A DNA stretch of 64,000 bases from Bauldia sp963759235 (GTDB lineage Bacteria; Pseudomonadota; Alphaproteobacteria; Rhizobiales; Kaistiaceae), in the NCBI GenBank assembly GCA_963759235.1, contig CAVWYO010000005.1, positions 434,001 to 498,000 of the forward strand, read 5' to 3'. Under the pieces are notes generated by a model. That model saw only the letters and a program-made list of their open reading frames with translations. It was not told the origin of the DNA and did not search any database. The translations under genes and the position numbers were made by a program. Shown piece after piece: positions 16,091 to 24,752 of the stretch (positions are counted from its first letter, which is position 1; the number at the start of each line of letters is the position of its first letter).

Positions 16091-17527
16091 ATGGACGACC
16101 TACACAGGAACTACATTGCCGGCGAGTGGCGGGAGGGCGAAGCCGCCCCCAATATCAACCCCTCCGACACGGGCGAGGTGGTCGGCCATTACGTGCGCGC
16201 CTCCGCCGAGGACACCAAGGCGGCGATCGCGGCCGCCAAGGCCGCCTTCCCGGCATGGTCGCGGACCGGCATCCAGCAGCGGCACGACATCCTGAAGAAG
16301 GCCTCCGACGAGGTGATGACGCGGCGCGCTGAGCTCGGCAAGCTGCTTGCCCAGGAGGAAGGCAAGACGCTCGCCGAGGGGATCGGCGAGACGGTGCGCG
16401 CCGGGCAGATCCTCGATTTCTTTGCCGGCGAATGTTTGCGCCTCTCCGGCGAGATGCTGCCGAGCGTGCGGCCCGGCATCGGGGTCGAGATCACCCGCGA
16501 GCCGGTCGGCGTCGTCGGCATCATCACGCCATGGAACTTCCCGATCGCGATCCCCGCCTGGAAGATCGCGCCGGCGCTTTGCTACGGCAACACGGTGGTG
16601 GTGAAGCCGGCCGACCTGGTGCCGGGATGCACCTGGGCGCTGGTCGACATCCTGGTGCGCGCCGGCCTGCCGGAAGGGGTCCTCAACCTGGTCATGGGCC
16701 GCGGCTCGGTGGTCGGCCAGGCGATCCTCAATTCGCCCGACGTCAACGCCATCACCTTCACCGGCTCGATCGGCACCGGCAAGCGGGTGGCCGAGGCGTC
16801 GATCAAGCACATGCGGAAGTTCCAGCTCGAAATGGGCGGCAAGAATCCGCTGGTCATCCTGGACGACGCCGAGCTCAAGGTGGCGGTCGAATGCGCCGCC
16901 AACGGGTCCTATTTCTCCACGGGCCAGCGCTGCACGGCCTCCTCGCGGCTGGTGGTGACGGCCGGCATCCATGACAAGTTCGTCGCCGCGCTGACTGAGC
17001 GGCTGCAGGGACTGGTGGTCGACCACGCGCTGAAAGAGGGGACCCATATCGGCCCGGTGGTCGACCGGAGCCAACTCGATCAGGACGAAAGCTATATCCG
17101 GATCGGCAAGGACGAAGGCGCCAAGCTCCACTGGGGCGGCGAGCGGCTGAACCGCGAGACCCCCGGCTTCTACCTGCAGCCGGCGCTGTTCACCGAGACC
17201 AAGCCCGCCATGCGGATCAACCGCGAGGAGGTGTTCGGCCCGGTGGCGAGCGTCATCAAGGTCAAGGACTATGACGAGGCGCTGGCAATCGCCAACGATA
17301 CCGAATACGGGCTGACCTCCGGCATCTGCACCACCAGCCTGAAGCACGCCACGCACTTCAAGCGGAACTCCGAGGCGGGGATGGTGATGGTCAATCTGCC
17401 GACCGCCGGCGTCGACTACCACGTGTCGTTCGGCGGCCGGAAAGGCTCCAGCTACGGCCCGCGCGAGCAGGGGAGCTACGCGGCGGAGTTCTTCACCACG
17501 GTGAAGACGGCTTATACGTTGCCCTGA
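16091..17527 (+). CDS. Aldehyde dehydrogenase, 2-oxoglutarate-semialdehyde type
   Basis: This 478-residue NAD(P)-dependent aldehyde dehydrogenase most resembles the 2-oxoglutarate semialdehyde dehydrogenases of pentose oxidation (Azospirillum AraE type). Motifs in order are the cofactor-binding T-P-W-N-F-P (about residue 146), T-F-T-G-S-I-G-T-G (about 222), the general-base E-M-G-G-K-N-P (about 248), and the catalytic cysteine in G-Q-R-C-T-A (about 282). It would oxidise the semialdehyde made by the AraD1-like protein to 2-oxoglutarate. It begins 100 bases after that gene on the same strand, so the two form an operon. The upstream in-frame start at 16055 lacks family similarity. Confidence 0.9.
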   Translation: MDDLHRNYIAGEWREGEAAPNINPSDTGEVVGHYVRASAEDTKAAIAAAKAAFPAWSRTGIQQRHDILKKASDEVMTRRAELGKLLAQEEGKTLAEGIGETVRAGQILDFFAGECLRLSGEMLPSVRPGIGVEITREPVGVVGIITPWNFPIAIPAWKIAPALCYGNTVVVKPADLVPGCTWALVDILVRAGLPEGVLNLVMGRGSVVGQAILNSPDVNAITFTGSIGTGKRVAEASIKHMRKFQLEMGGKNPLVILDDAELKVAVECAANGSYFSTGQRCTASSRLVVTAGIHDKFVAALTERLQGLVVDHALKEGTHIGPVVDRSQLDQDESYIRIGKDEGAKLHWGGERLNRETPGFYLQPALFTETKPAMRINREEVFGPVASVIKVKDYDEALAIANDTEYGLTSGICTTSLKHATHFKRNSEAGMVMVNLPTAGVDYHVSFGGRKGSSYGPREQGSYAAEFFTTVKTAYTLP

Positions 17528-17590
17528 GGGGGCCAGCGCCGGTCAGATCGCGCCGGGCTTTGGCCCGGCCATTTGTCGCTCCTTCCGGGA

Positions 17591-17763
17591 CTGTTGCAAA
17601 ACGGGAAGCGGCCTGGTCTTGCGTCCTTCGAGGCTCGGGCTTCGCCCGAGCACCTCAGGATGAGGTAAGTGGTTGTTCGAAATAATCAAACGACCTCATG
17701 CGGAGGTGCGCGCGCAGCGCGCCTCGAAGCACGCTGGACGCCCGGCCTCGAGTTTCGCAACAG
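17591..17763. repeat. Composite inverted repeat between convergent genes
   Basis: Two head-to-head copies of a GC-rich palindromic element lie between the aldehyde dehydrogenase and iolB. Copy one is 17626-17665 (starts CTTCGAGG, ends GGATGAGG, with an internal GCTCGGGC-type hairpin). Copy two, inverted, is 17694-17729 (starts CCTCATG, ends CCTCGAAG, with an internal GCGCGC hairpin). Outer arms CTGTTGC (17591-17597) and GCAACAG (17757-17763) enclose both. This CTTCGAGG...CCTCAGGATGAGG type of unit is a widespread intergenic repeat in Alphaproteobacteria. It could also end transcription from both sides. Confidence 0.75.
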
Positions 17764-17810
17764 GCTCCTTCCGGAGAGGAACGCCCGACGCTGGACAGCG
17801 TTCCGGGCGA

Positions 17811-18614
17811 TCAGGCCTTCAGCATCCACGCGTGGGTGGGGTCGTTGAAGATGCGCCACATGCGCTTCGGGCCGGCCATGACGTTGAGGTAATAGAGGTC
17901 GTAGCCGTGCAGCGCCGCGCAGGGGTGGTAGCCGCGCGGCACCAGCGTCGCGTCGCCGTCCTCAAGCGTCATCGACACGTCGAGCGAGCGGTCGTCGGTG
18001 TAGATGCGCTGGAAGCCGAAGCCCTGCGGCGGGTTGAGGCGGTGGTAATAGACCTCCTCGAGCTGGGTCTCCTCGGGGAAGGCGTCGCGGTCGTGCTTGT
18101 GGGGCGGATAGCTCGACGCGTTGCCGGCCGGGGTGATCACCTCCACGACGAGCAGATGATCGGCCGGATCGTGCTCGCTGATGATGTCGGTGACATAGCG
18201 GACGTTGTTGCCCTTGCCGCGGGTCATCACCTCGTGACTGTCCGGCCCGACGACGCGGGCGGGGTGGCTGCCGGCTGTCGCCGGCGCCGAACACGCGCCG
18301 ATTTCGAGGTCGGTCTCGGCGGTGATCGTCCAGTGCGCGCCGGCCGGCACGTAAAGCGACCATGGCTTGCCGGCAAAGACGCTCATCCGCTCGCCCAGGA
18401 TCCCGAAGTCCTCGCCGCCGGCCTCCGCCTTGCCGCGCCCGGTGAGGAAGACCAGGCACACCTCGCGGTCGCCGGTCTCGGCGGACGCCGTTTCGCCAGC
18501 GGCGAGACGGTAGAGGTCGAAGCCGACATATTTCCAGCCGGCGCTTTCCGGCGTGATGTGAATCAGCCGGTGCTGGTGATCCGGCCGGGACGGACGCAGA
18601 TGAAGCCGTGACAT
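17811..18614 (-). CDS. iolB: 5-deoxy-glucuronate isomerase
   Basis: IolB converts 5-deoxy-D-glucuronate to 2-deoxy-5-keto-D-gluconate, the step before the IolC kinase in myo-inositol breakdown. The 267-residue protein is a two-cupin fold of the KduI/IolB family. Metal-binding histidines are visible in S-Y-P-P-H-K-H-D (about residues 159-166), E-E-V-Y-Y-H-R (about 177-183) and R-G-Y-H-P-C (about 221). The ATG at 18614 gives the standard M-S-R-L-H-L-R start; the longer frame upstream runs into the iolC coding sequence. It lies 44 bases downstream of iolC on the same strand and is surely cotranscribed. Confidence 0.95.
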   Translation of the reverse strand: MSRLHLRPSRPDHQHRLIHITPESAGWKYVGFDLYRLAAGETASAETGDREVCLVFLTGRGKAEAGGEDFGILGERMSVFAGKPWSLYVPAGAHWTITAETDLEIGACSAPATAGSHPARVVGPDSHEVMTRGKGNNVRYVTDIISEHDPADHLLVVEVITPAGNASSYPPHKHDRDAFPEETQLEEVYYHRLNPPQGFGFQRIYTDDRSLDVSMTLEDGDATLVPRGYHPCAALHGYDLYYLNVMAGPKRMWRIFNDPTHAWMLKA

Positions 18615-18658
18615 GATGGTTCCTCCGGCAAGGGGTCTGCCGCAAAGCGGAGCCGGTT

Positions 18659-20584
18659 TCAAGCCGCGCGGTCGCCACGCACCCGGCGCCAGGCCGCGGT
18701 CAGCGCTCCGAAACGCGCCGCCATGTCGGCGATCGCCGTCCCGTCGTCGATATCGCCCTTCAGCCATTTCTCGGCCGCGTCGCTGAAGATCGTGCGGCCG
18801 ACGGCAAAACCCTTGACGATGGGGAAGCGGGCGGCGCGGGCGAAGGCCGCCTCCAGTTCGGCGGCCGGCGCTTCGAGGCCGAGGAGAACCACGCCCCGGC
18901 ACCAGGGATCCGCCTTGGCGACGACCGCCTCGATGGCCGCCCAGGCGTCCGGCGATGCCTGGGGCTCCAGCTTCCACCAGTCGGGCTTGATGCCGGCGTC
19001 GTAGAGCCTGGCCAACACCGACGCGGTGGTCGCGTCGTCGACGGGGCCGTGCTTGCCGGCAATGATCTCGACCAGAAGCTCGAGGCCGTTCCGGCGCGCG
19101 GCGAGATAGAGGGTGCGCAGCTTTTCGGTCTGTTCGGCCTGGAGGTCAGCATCGTCGTCGGGATTGAAGAAGGCGAGGCACTTCACCGTATGGGTCACCG
19201 GCCATTCGGCGAGACGGGCGCCGATGTCCTGGTCGAACTCGAAGCGGAGCGGGCGCGAGCCGGGCAGTTCGACCGGCCGGCCGATCCAGAAGGGCTGTTT
19301 GGCGGCGTCGAACAAAGCCTCGCGGCCATAGGTCTCGTCGAGGAGCATGCCGTAGCCCGGCCGGCCGTCGGCGACCCTGGCGGTGGCGGCGACGGCAAGC
19401 GACTTGAACGCATTGATCCGGCTTCGCGGCGCGCCGACCCGATCCGCGACCGCGGCAAGCTGTGCCCGATGGTCGATCGCCAGCGCCATCAGCGTTTCCG
19501 GCTGGGTGCGCCGGGTGGTCGCCCAGTGAATGTGGTTCAAGGTCTCGTCGTGACGAAGGGCGTGGTGGGGGCTGCCGTGGTCGAGGAACCAGGTCAGCTC
19601 CTGCCAACTCGGATATTCGGGCGAGCAGAGCAGCCGCGAGACGGCAAAGGCGCCGCAGGCATTGGCCCAGGTGGCCGCCGTCTCGATGGGCTCGCCGCGC
19701 AGCCAGCCGCGCAGGAACCCGGCCATGAACGCGTCGCCGGCGCCCAGCACGTTGTAGACCTCGATCGGAAAGCCCTTGCCGACGATGCCGCCGTCGAGGT
19801 CGGCGGGAATGGCGTCGGGAAATACGACGCAACCCATCGGCCCGCGCTTCAGCACAATGGTCGCGTCGGAGAGGGCGCGAACCTGGCGAAGGGCGGTGAG
19901 AACGTCGTTGCCGCCGCCGGCGATCCGCATCTCCTCCTCGGTGCCGACGATGAGGTCGCAATGGGGGAGAACGGTCTGCAGATGCTCCGACACCCGGTCG
20001 GACTTGATGTAGCGCTCCTCGCCGGCGGCGTGGCCGGCGAGGCCCCAGAGATTGGGCCGATAGTCGATGTCGAAGGCCACCTTGCGGCCCGCCGCCCGAG
20101 CGATTCCCATCGCCTTGCGCTGGGCGGCCTCGACGCCGGCCGCCGAGAAATGCGTGCCGGTCACCACCAGCGCCCGTGCCGAGGCGACAAGACCGGCGTC
20201 GATGTCGGCATCGGTCAGCGCCATGTCGGCGCAGTTCTCACGGACGAAGATCAGCGGAAAGGTCTTGTCGTTCTCGACCGAAAGGAGAACGAGCGCGGTG
20301 AGACGGACCGGGTCGACCTTGACCCCGGCGATCGAAACGCCTTCCCGCGTCAACTGCTCGACGATGAAGCGGCCCATCTGCTCGTCGCCGACGCCGGTGA
20401 TCACGGCGGAACGCAGGCCGAGGCGCGCCGCGCCGATGGCGATGTTGGTGGGGCAGCCGCCGACCGATTTGGCGAAGGAGGCGATGTCCTCCAGCCGCGA
20501 GCCGATCTGCTTGCCGTAGAGATCGACCGACGAGCGCCCGATCGTGACGACGTCGAGGGTTGGGTGTGCCCCCGGCTCTGGCAT
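18659..20584 (-). CDS. iolC: 5-dehydro-2-deoxygluconokinase fused to DUF2090 domain
   Basis: IolC phosphorylates 2-deoxy-5-keto-gluconate in myo-inositol catabolism. The 641-residue protein has an N-terminal PfkB/ribokinase domain (about residues 8-335) with the S-V-G-G-C-P-T-N-I-A segment and the catalytic G-A-G-D-A-F-M-A-G-F motif near 277. A C-terminal DUF2090 domain (about 345-635) with an aldolase-like TIM-barrel fold follows. This kinase-DUF2090 fusion is the usual proteobacterial form. If the second domain splits the kinase product, one polypeptide would cover two steps; that is an inference from fold. iolB follows it. iolG is divergent on the other side of a 121-base promoter region. 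Confidence 0.93.
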   Translation of the reverse strand: MPEPGAHPTLDVVTIGRSSVDLYGKQIGSRLEDIASFAKSVGGCPTNIAIGAARLGLRSAVITGVGDEQMGRFIVEQLTREGVSIAGVKVDPVRLTALVLLSVENDKTFPLIFVRENCADMALTDADIDAGLVASARALVVTGTHFSAAGVEAAQRKAMGIARAAGRKVAFDIDYRPNLWGLAGHAAGEERYIKSDRVSEHLQTVLPHCDLIVGTEEEMRIAGGGNDVLTALRQVRALSDATIVLKRGPMGCVVFPDAIPADLDGGIVGKGFPIEVYNVLGAGDAFMAGFLRGWLRGEPIETAATWANACGAFAVSRLLCSPEYPSWQELTWFLDHGSPHHALRHDETLNHIHWATTRRTQPETLMALAIDHRAQLAAVADRVGAPRSRINAFKSLAVAATARVADGRPGYGMLLDETYGREALFDAAKQPFWIGRPVELPGSRPLRFEFDQDIGARLAEWPVTHTVKCLAFFNPDDDADLQAEQTEKLRTLYLAARRNGLELLVEIIAGKHGPVDDATTASVLARLYDAGIKPDWWKLEPQASPDAWAAIEAVVAKADPWCRGVVLLGLEAPAAELEAAFARAARFPIVKGFAVGRTIFSDAAEKWLKGDIDDGTAIADMAARFGALTAAWRRVRGDRAA

Positions 20585-20635
20585 CGAGCGTCTCCCCGAT
20601 TATGATTGGACAGCCTGACGGCCGGTGATTAGAAA

Positions 20636-20682
20636 GAATGAAACATAGGTTCCAAAGAGCCGTCAATTCAGAATTTTCATTC
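20636..20682. promoter_or_regulatory. Candidate operator between iolC and iolG
   Basis: An inverted pair, GAATGAAA (20636-20643) and TTTCATTC (20675-20682), lies in the divergent iolC/iolG promoter. The second arm is itself part of the palindrome GAAT-TTTC-ATTC (20671-20682). The adjacent RpiR-type regulator is the likely ligand-responsive repressor. This is inferred from position and symmetry only. Confidence 0.5.
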
Positions 20683-20705
20683 TACAAGAAGGGGGAGGGT
20701 CAAAG

Positions 20706-21692
20706 ATGGTGCGTTTCGGGCTTCTCGGGGCGGGCCGGATCGGCAAGCTTCACGGCGGGAACATCGCGGCATCGGCGGACGCCAAGCTGGTGGCGGTGGC
20801 GGACGTCATCGCCGACGCGGCCGCCAGTCTCGCGGCCGCGACGGGGGCGGAAGCGCGGAGCGTCGACGATATCATCAACGCGACCGACATCGACGCCGTG
20901 CTGATCGGCACCTCGACCGACACCCACGCCGATCTGATCGAGCGGGCGGTGAAGGCCGGCAAGGCGGTGCTCTGCGAGAAACCGGTCGATCTCGACGCCA
21001 AGCGCATCGCCGCCTGCCTGAAGGTGGTCGAGGCGAGCGGCAAGCCGCTGATGGTCGGCTTCAACCGGCGCTTCGATCCGAACTTCGCCGCGTTGAAGAA
21101 GCGGCTCGACGCCGGCGCGGTGGGGAACGTCGAGATGGTGACGGTGATTTCGCGCGACCCGGGTCCGCCGCCGGTCTCCTATATCGAGCGGTCCGGCGGG
21201 CTCTATCGCGACATGATGATCCACGATTTCGACATGGCGCGCTTCCTGCTCGGCGAGGAGCCCGTCGAGGTTCACGCGGTCGGCTCGGTGCTGGTCGATC
21301 CGGCGATCGGCAAGGCGGGCGACGTCGACACCGCCATGGTGATGATGCGCACCGCCTCCGGCAAGCTCTGCCAGATTTCATGCTCGCGCCGCGCCACCTA
21401 CGGCTACGACCAGCGGATCGAGGTGCACGGCTCCGGCGGCATGATCCGGGCCGGCAACGTCCACGAGACGACGGTGGAGGTAGCGGGCACGGAGGGGTTC
21501 AGAACCGATCCGGTGCTCAACTTCTTCCTGGAACGCTACACGCTGGCCTACCGGCTCGAGCTCGCCGCCTTCATCGATGCGGTCAACACCGGCAAGGCGC
21601 CGTCGCCGTCCGGGTATGACGGCCTGATGGCCCAGCGGCTCGCCGACGCGGCGACGGAGGCGAAGCGGACCGGTCAGCCGGTTAAGGTGTGA
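20706..21692 (+). CDS. iolG: Inositol 2-dehydrogenase (Gfo/Idh/MocA family)
   Basis: IolG oxidises myo-inositol to scyllo-inosose with NAD, the first step of inositol catabolism. The 328-residue protein has an N-terminal Rossmann domain (G-L-L-G-A-G-R-I-G near residue 5), the family E-K-P motif near 95 that positions the catalytic lysine, and D-M-M-I-H-D-F-D-M-A-R-F (about 171-182) with the active-site Asp and His. Length and motifs match IolG closely. Other Gfo/Idh substrates such as pentoses cannot be excluded given the neighbouring pentonate genes. It is divergent from iolC-iolB. It ends 25 bases before the convergent RpiR-type regulator gene. Confidence 0.9.
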   Translation: MVRFGLLGAGRIGKLHGGNIAASADAKLVAVADVIADAAASLAAATGAEARSVDDIINATDIDAVLIGTSTDTHADLIERAVKAGKAVLCEKPVDLDAKRIAACLKVVEASGKPLMVGFNRRFDPNFAALKKRLDAGAVGNVEMVTVISRDPGPPPVSYIERSGGLYRDMMIHDFDMARFLLGEEPVEVHAVGSVLVDPAIGKAGDVDTAMVMMRTASGKLCQISCSRRATYGYDQRIEVHGSGGMIRAGNVHETTVEVAGTEGFRTDPVLNFFLERYTLAYRLELAAFIDAVNTGKAPSPSGYDGLMAQRLADAATEAKRTGQPVKV

Positions 21693-21717
21693 GGCCAGGC
21701 CAGGGCGACTTCGGCGC

Positions 21718-22566
21718 CTAACCCTTCCCCTCGCGCCGCGCGCCCACGGCGACGGCGAGAGCCATCGCCAGCGACAGCGTCGCCGACAACGAGCGAAACC
21801 CCGCATAATCGGCCTCGACGACTTCGAGCTGCACGGCGGCATTGGGCGAAAGGGGTGAGAACGGGCTGTCGGTGATCGCCACGATCGGCACCTTGCGCCT
21901 TGCCGCCTGGGCCGTCAGTTCCACGGTGACCGGCGCATATGGCGCGAAGCTGATGGCGACCATGGCATCGCGCTTGCCGGCGCCGGCGAGCTGCTCGGGG
22001 CCGAGAGCGGCGACCTGGTCGATCAGAACGGCGCGAAAGTCGAGCTTGCCGAGGGCATAGGCGAGATAGGCGGATACCGGAAAGACGCGGCGGAGGCCGA
22101 GCAGGTAGATCGTGTCCGCTGCGGCAAGGATTCTGGCGGCGCGATCGATGTCGACGGTCGCCATCGTATGGCGCAAGCGCTCGATCGAAGCGATGCCGCT
22201 TTCGGCAAATCCGTCGAGCAGGTCGCCGCTGCTGCCGTGGCCGTGATGGGCGCGCTTGCCGATCCGGGCAAGGCGCTCGCGGTAGTCCGGCCAGTGTGAC
22301 TTGAGCTGGGCGCGGAAGACGTCCTGGAGATCGGTGAAGCCCGCATAGCCGATGGTCTGGGCGAAGCGGATGAGGGTCGAGGGCTGCACCTTGGCCAGTG
22401 CGGCGACGCTCGCCACCGTGCCGAAAGCAATCTCGTCGGGGTTTTCGAGCGCGAAGGCGGCGACCTGGACCAGCCGCCGCGGCAGGTCCTCCCGTCGCGC
22501 AATCAGCAACTCCTTCAGGCCGTCATAGTCCCTGGGGGGCGCTTGCTCGGTGGTTTTGATCGTCAT
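21718..22566 (-). CDS. MurR/RpiR-family regulator, probably of inositol catabolism
   Basis: This 282-residue regulator has an N-terminal RpiR-type helix-turn-helix (about residues 10-85, including V-A-S-V-A-A-L-A-K-V-Q-P-S-T-L-I-R-F-A) and a C-terminal SIS sugar-phosphate-binding domain (about 120-255). RpiR proteins of this type repress iol genes in rhizobia (IolR) by sensing a phosphorylated intermediate such as the IolC product. Its place between iolG and the sugar ABC transporter supports the same role. It is the last gene of the transporter transcript, 69 bases after the binding-protein gene. The start at 22566 (M-T-I-K-T-T) or 22584 are both possible. Confidence 0.88.
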   Translation of the reverse strand: MTIKTTEQAPPRDYDGLKELLIARREDLPRRLVQVAAFALENPDEIAFGTVASVAALAKVQPSTLIRFAQTIGYAGFTDLQDVFRAQLKSHWPDYRERLARIGKRAHHGHGSSGDLLDGFAESGIASIERLRHTMATVDIDRAARILAAADTIYLLGLRRVFPVSAYLAYALGKLDFRAVLIDQVAALGPEQLAGAGKRDAMVAISFAPYAPVTVELTAQAARRKVPIVAITDSPFSPLSPNAAVQLEVVEADYAGFRSLSATLSLAMALAVAVGARREGKG

Positions 22567-22635
22567 CGACGGTGCCACACGCAAAACGGGCGGGGTAGAT
22601 ACCCCGCCCGTCCCGCTGTCAAGTTCGCAACGATA

Positions 22636-23652
22636 CTAGCCGCCGCCACCGACGCAGGTATCGACATTGTCCGGGGTGCAGACGTCGAGACCGGTATAGG
22701 TCGGATCGGCCGGAGGAGCCTTGCCCTCCTTGATGTCAAGCAGGCCGTACATGACCTTGTAGCCCATCTCGAACGGACGCTGGCCGACGTTGCCGCTGGC
22801 CAGGCCGGCCTTCAGCTCGTCGATCTGCATCGGCAGAGTGTCGGCGACCGCAATGGCGATCTTGCCGCTGGCGATGTCGGCTTTGTACTTCTCCATCGAG
22901 TTCTTGTAGGCGTCGACAAGGAACTCGCCGAAGCCGCCGGTCGGGATGAAGGCGCTGAGATCGGGATACTTGTTCAGGATGTCCTGCTCCTGCTGCATGG
23001 CGAGCGGGAAATCGTCGTTGGTGTAGAGCGGGCAACCGTCGACCTCGGTCCAGCCGTTCTGGCCGGTGAGGCGCTCACCCGGCGATGTCGTGCCGGTCAT
23101 GCCGCCGAGCGTGTCGCGAATGCCCTGCATGCGCTCATTGTGGTTGGCCGCCGCGGCGCCACCCGACTGAATGCAGACCGTGCCGCCGCTCGGCTTGACC
23201 TTCATGGCCAGCTTGGCGAGGTTGACGCCGATGTCATAGTTGTGCGTGCCAATATAAGCGACGCGCAGGTCGGCGTTCTCGGGCAGCAAGTCGCTGTCCC
23301 AAGTCAGAACCGGAATTCCGGCCTTCTTGGCATCCTCGAGCGCGTGCGCCATCGCCGCGGCGTTGGCCGCCGAGACGCCGATGCCGTCGACGCGCTTGGC
23401 GATCAGGTCTTCAACGACCTGCACCTGCTCGTCACCGCCGCCGTGCTCGCCGGGGCCGGTGTAGAAGCACTCGATCTGCCCGTTGAGTTCCGCCTCGGCC
23501 TTCTTGCAGCCGTCGCGGGCCTGGTCGAAGAACGGATTGTTGGTGTTCTTGGGAACCAGGGCGAAGGTGTATTTGGGCGCGGCCTGCGCCATGCTGACCC
23601 CGGCAATGACGAGGCCGGCAAGAACCGCAGCACCAGTCGTATACTTCAACAT
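22636..23652 (-). CDS. Sugar ABC transporter periplasmic binding protein (RbsB-like)
   Basis: This 338-residue binding protein captures a sugar or cyclitol in the periplasm. It has a classical signal peptide ending A-Q-A-A-P at about residue 25. A periplasmic-binding-protein fold of the ribose/galactose class follows, with the N-terminal F-A-L-V-P-K-N-T-N-N-P-F-F strand-loop typical of RbsB relatives. Four cysteines in the mature part may form disulphides, two of them near the C-terminus (V-C-T-P-D-N-V-D-T-C). The start at 23652 directly precedes the signal peptide. It is the third gene of an ATPase-permease-binding-protein-regulator operon. Inositol is the likely ligand by context; fructose, ribose or a pentose is also possible. 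Confidence 0.9.
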   Translation of the reverse strand: MLKYTTGAAVLAGLVIAGVSMAQAAPKYTFALVPKNTNNPFFDQARDGCKKAEAELNGQIECFYTGPGEHGGGDEQVQVVEDLIAKRVDGIGVSAANAAAMAHALEDAKKAGIPVLTWDSDLLPENADLRVAYIGTHNYDIGVNLAKLAMKVKPSGGTVCIQSGGAAAANHNERMQGIRDTLGGMTGTTSPGERLTGQNGWTEVDGCPLYTNDDFPLAMQQEQDILNKYPDLSAFIPTGGFGEFLVDAYKNSMEKYKADIASGKIAIAVADTLPMQIDELKAGLASGNVGQRPFEMGYKVMYGLLDIKEGKAPPADPTYTGLDVCTPDNVDTCVGGGG

Positions 23653-23702
23653 GTATTTCCTCCCTTTACAGTTGGATTGCGCGTTCCCTTTAACGAGTCC
23701 GA

Positions 23703-24752
23703 TCACGCGCGTCTACGCCCGCGGATCTTTTCAAGCAGAACCGCGAAGACAATGAAGACGCCGACGAAGGCGCCTTGCCAGTTCGAATCGATGCCTGCCA
23801 TCAGCAAGCCGTTGCGGATGACTTCGAGGAGCGCCGCGCCGATGAAGGCTCCGTAAGCACCGCCTTCACCACCCATCAGGTTGGCGCCGCCGATGACCGT
23901 CGAGGCGATCACCCGCAGCTCGTAGCCGGTGCCCAGCGCGTTGATGGCCGATCCCTGCCAGCCGACGATGAGCACGGAAGCGAGCGCCGCGGTGAAGCCG
24001 GAAAACATATAGGCGAGAAGCTTGACGCGGTCGACCGCGACGCCGGTCAGTCGCGCCGCCTGCTCGTTGCCGCCGATCGCGTAGAGGTAACGGCCCCAAG
24101 TCGAAAATTTGAGGACAAGCCCGAAACCGATGGTGAGCAATACAAGAACCCAGATCGGGGTGGAGAGACCAAGGAACTGGCCGCCGCCGATGGCGGTGAA
24201 GATCTCGCCGCCGGGGCCAAGCTGATAGATCATCCGGTTCTGGGAGAGCACCACGGCCAAGGACCGCGCGAAAGACAGCATGCCGAGGGTCACGACGAAA
24301 GGCGACAGGCCGATATAGGCGATGAGCACGCCGTTCACCGCACCGGCGGCGGTCCCGGCGATCAATCCGCCGCCCACTCCCACCCACCAGGGGTAGCCGG
24401 ATTGCAAGAGCAGGCCGGAACATACGCCGACCAGACCCATCAGCGATCCCACCGACAGATCGATTCCGCCGGTAACAATGACCGCCACCATGCCGATCGC
24501 CATGATGCCGATGAAGGCAAAATTGCGCGTGATGTTGAAGATATTGTCCGGGGTCGCGAAGGCCGACGCCTGCGGGACCAGGAAGATCAACACCAGGCAG
24601 ATAATGACGAGGGCAACCGTCACCCAGAACGACTGGGCCGAAAGGAGCCTCTCGAATGCCGTCTGCTCCTTGATGCCAACGATGTCCTGAATCCGGATGT
24701 CACCGAGGTCGGGACGCGTCGCCGTCGCGCCGGCTTCCGTCTCAGGCGGCAT
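23703..24752 (-). CDS. Sugar ABC transporter permease (CUT2/RbsC-like)
   Basis: This 349-residue inner-membrane permease belongs to the branched-chain/ribose superfamily (RbsC type, CUT2). It has about eight to ten hydrophobic helices. The conserved G-G-I-D-L-S-V-G-S segment (about residues 97-105) and the E-A-A-like coupling region Y-A-I-G-G-N-E-Q-A-A-R-L-T-G (about 221-234) contact the ATPase. A hydrophilic N-terminal tail of about 40 residues precedes the first helix, as in FrcC-like permeases. It overlaps the ATPase gene by 11 bases, so translation is coupled. The binding-protein gene starts 50 bases downstream. Confidence 0.92.
   Translation of the reverse strand: MPPETEAGATATRPDLGDIRIQDIVGIKEQTAFERLLSAQSFWVTVALVIICLVLIFLVPQASAFATPDNIFNITRNFAFIGIMAIGMVAVIVTGGIDLSVGSLMGLVGVCSGLLLQSGYPWWVGVGGGLIAGTAAGAVNGVLIAYIGLSPFVVTLGMLSFARSLAVVLSQNRMIYQLGPGGEIFTAIGGGQFLGLSTPIWVLVLLTIGFGLVLKFSTWGRYLYAIGGNEQAARLTGVAVDRVKLLAYMFSGFTAALASVLIVGWQGSAINALGTGYELRVIASTVIGGANLMGGEGGAYGAFIGAALLEVIRNGLLMAGIDSNWQGAFVGVFIVFAVLLEKIRGRRRA

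Noticed and set aside
19049..20605. 518-codon open frame opposite iolC
   Set aside because: It is antisense to a complete IolC-DUF2090 protein and lacks any recognisable domain.
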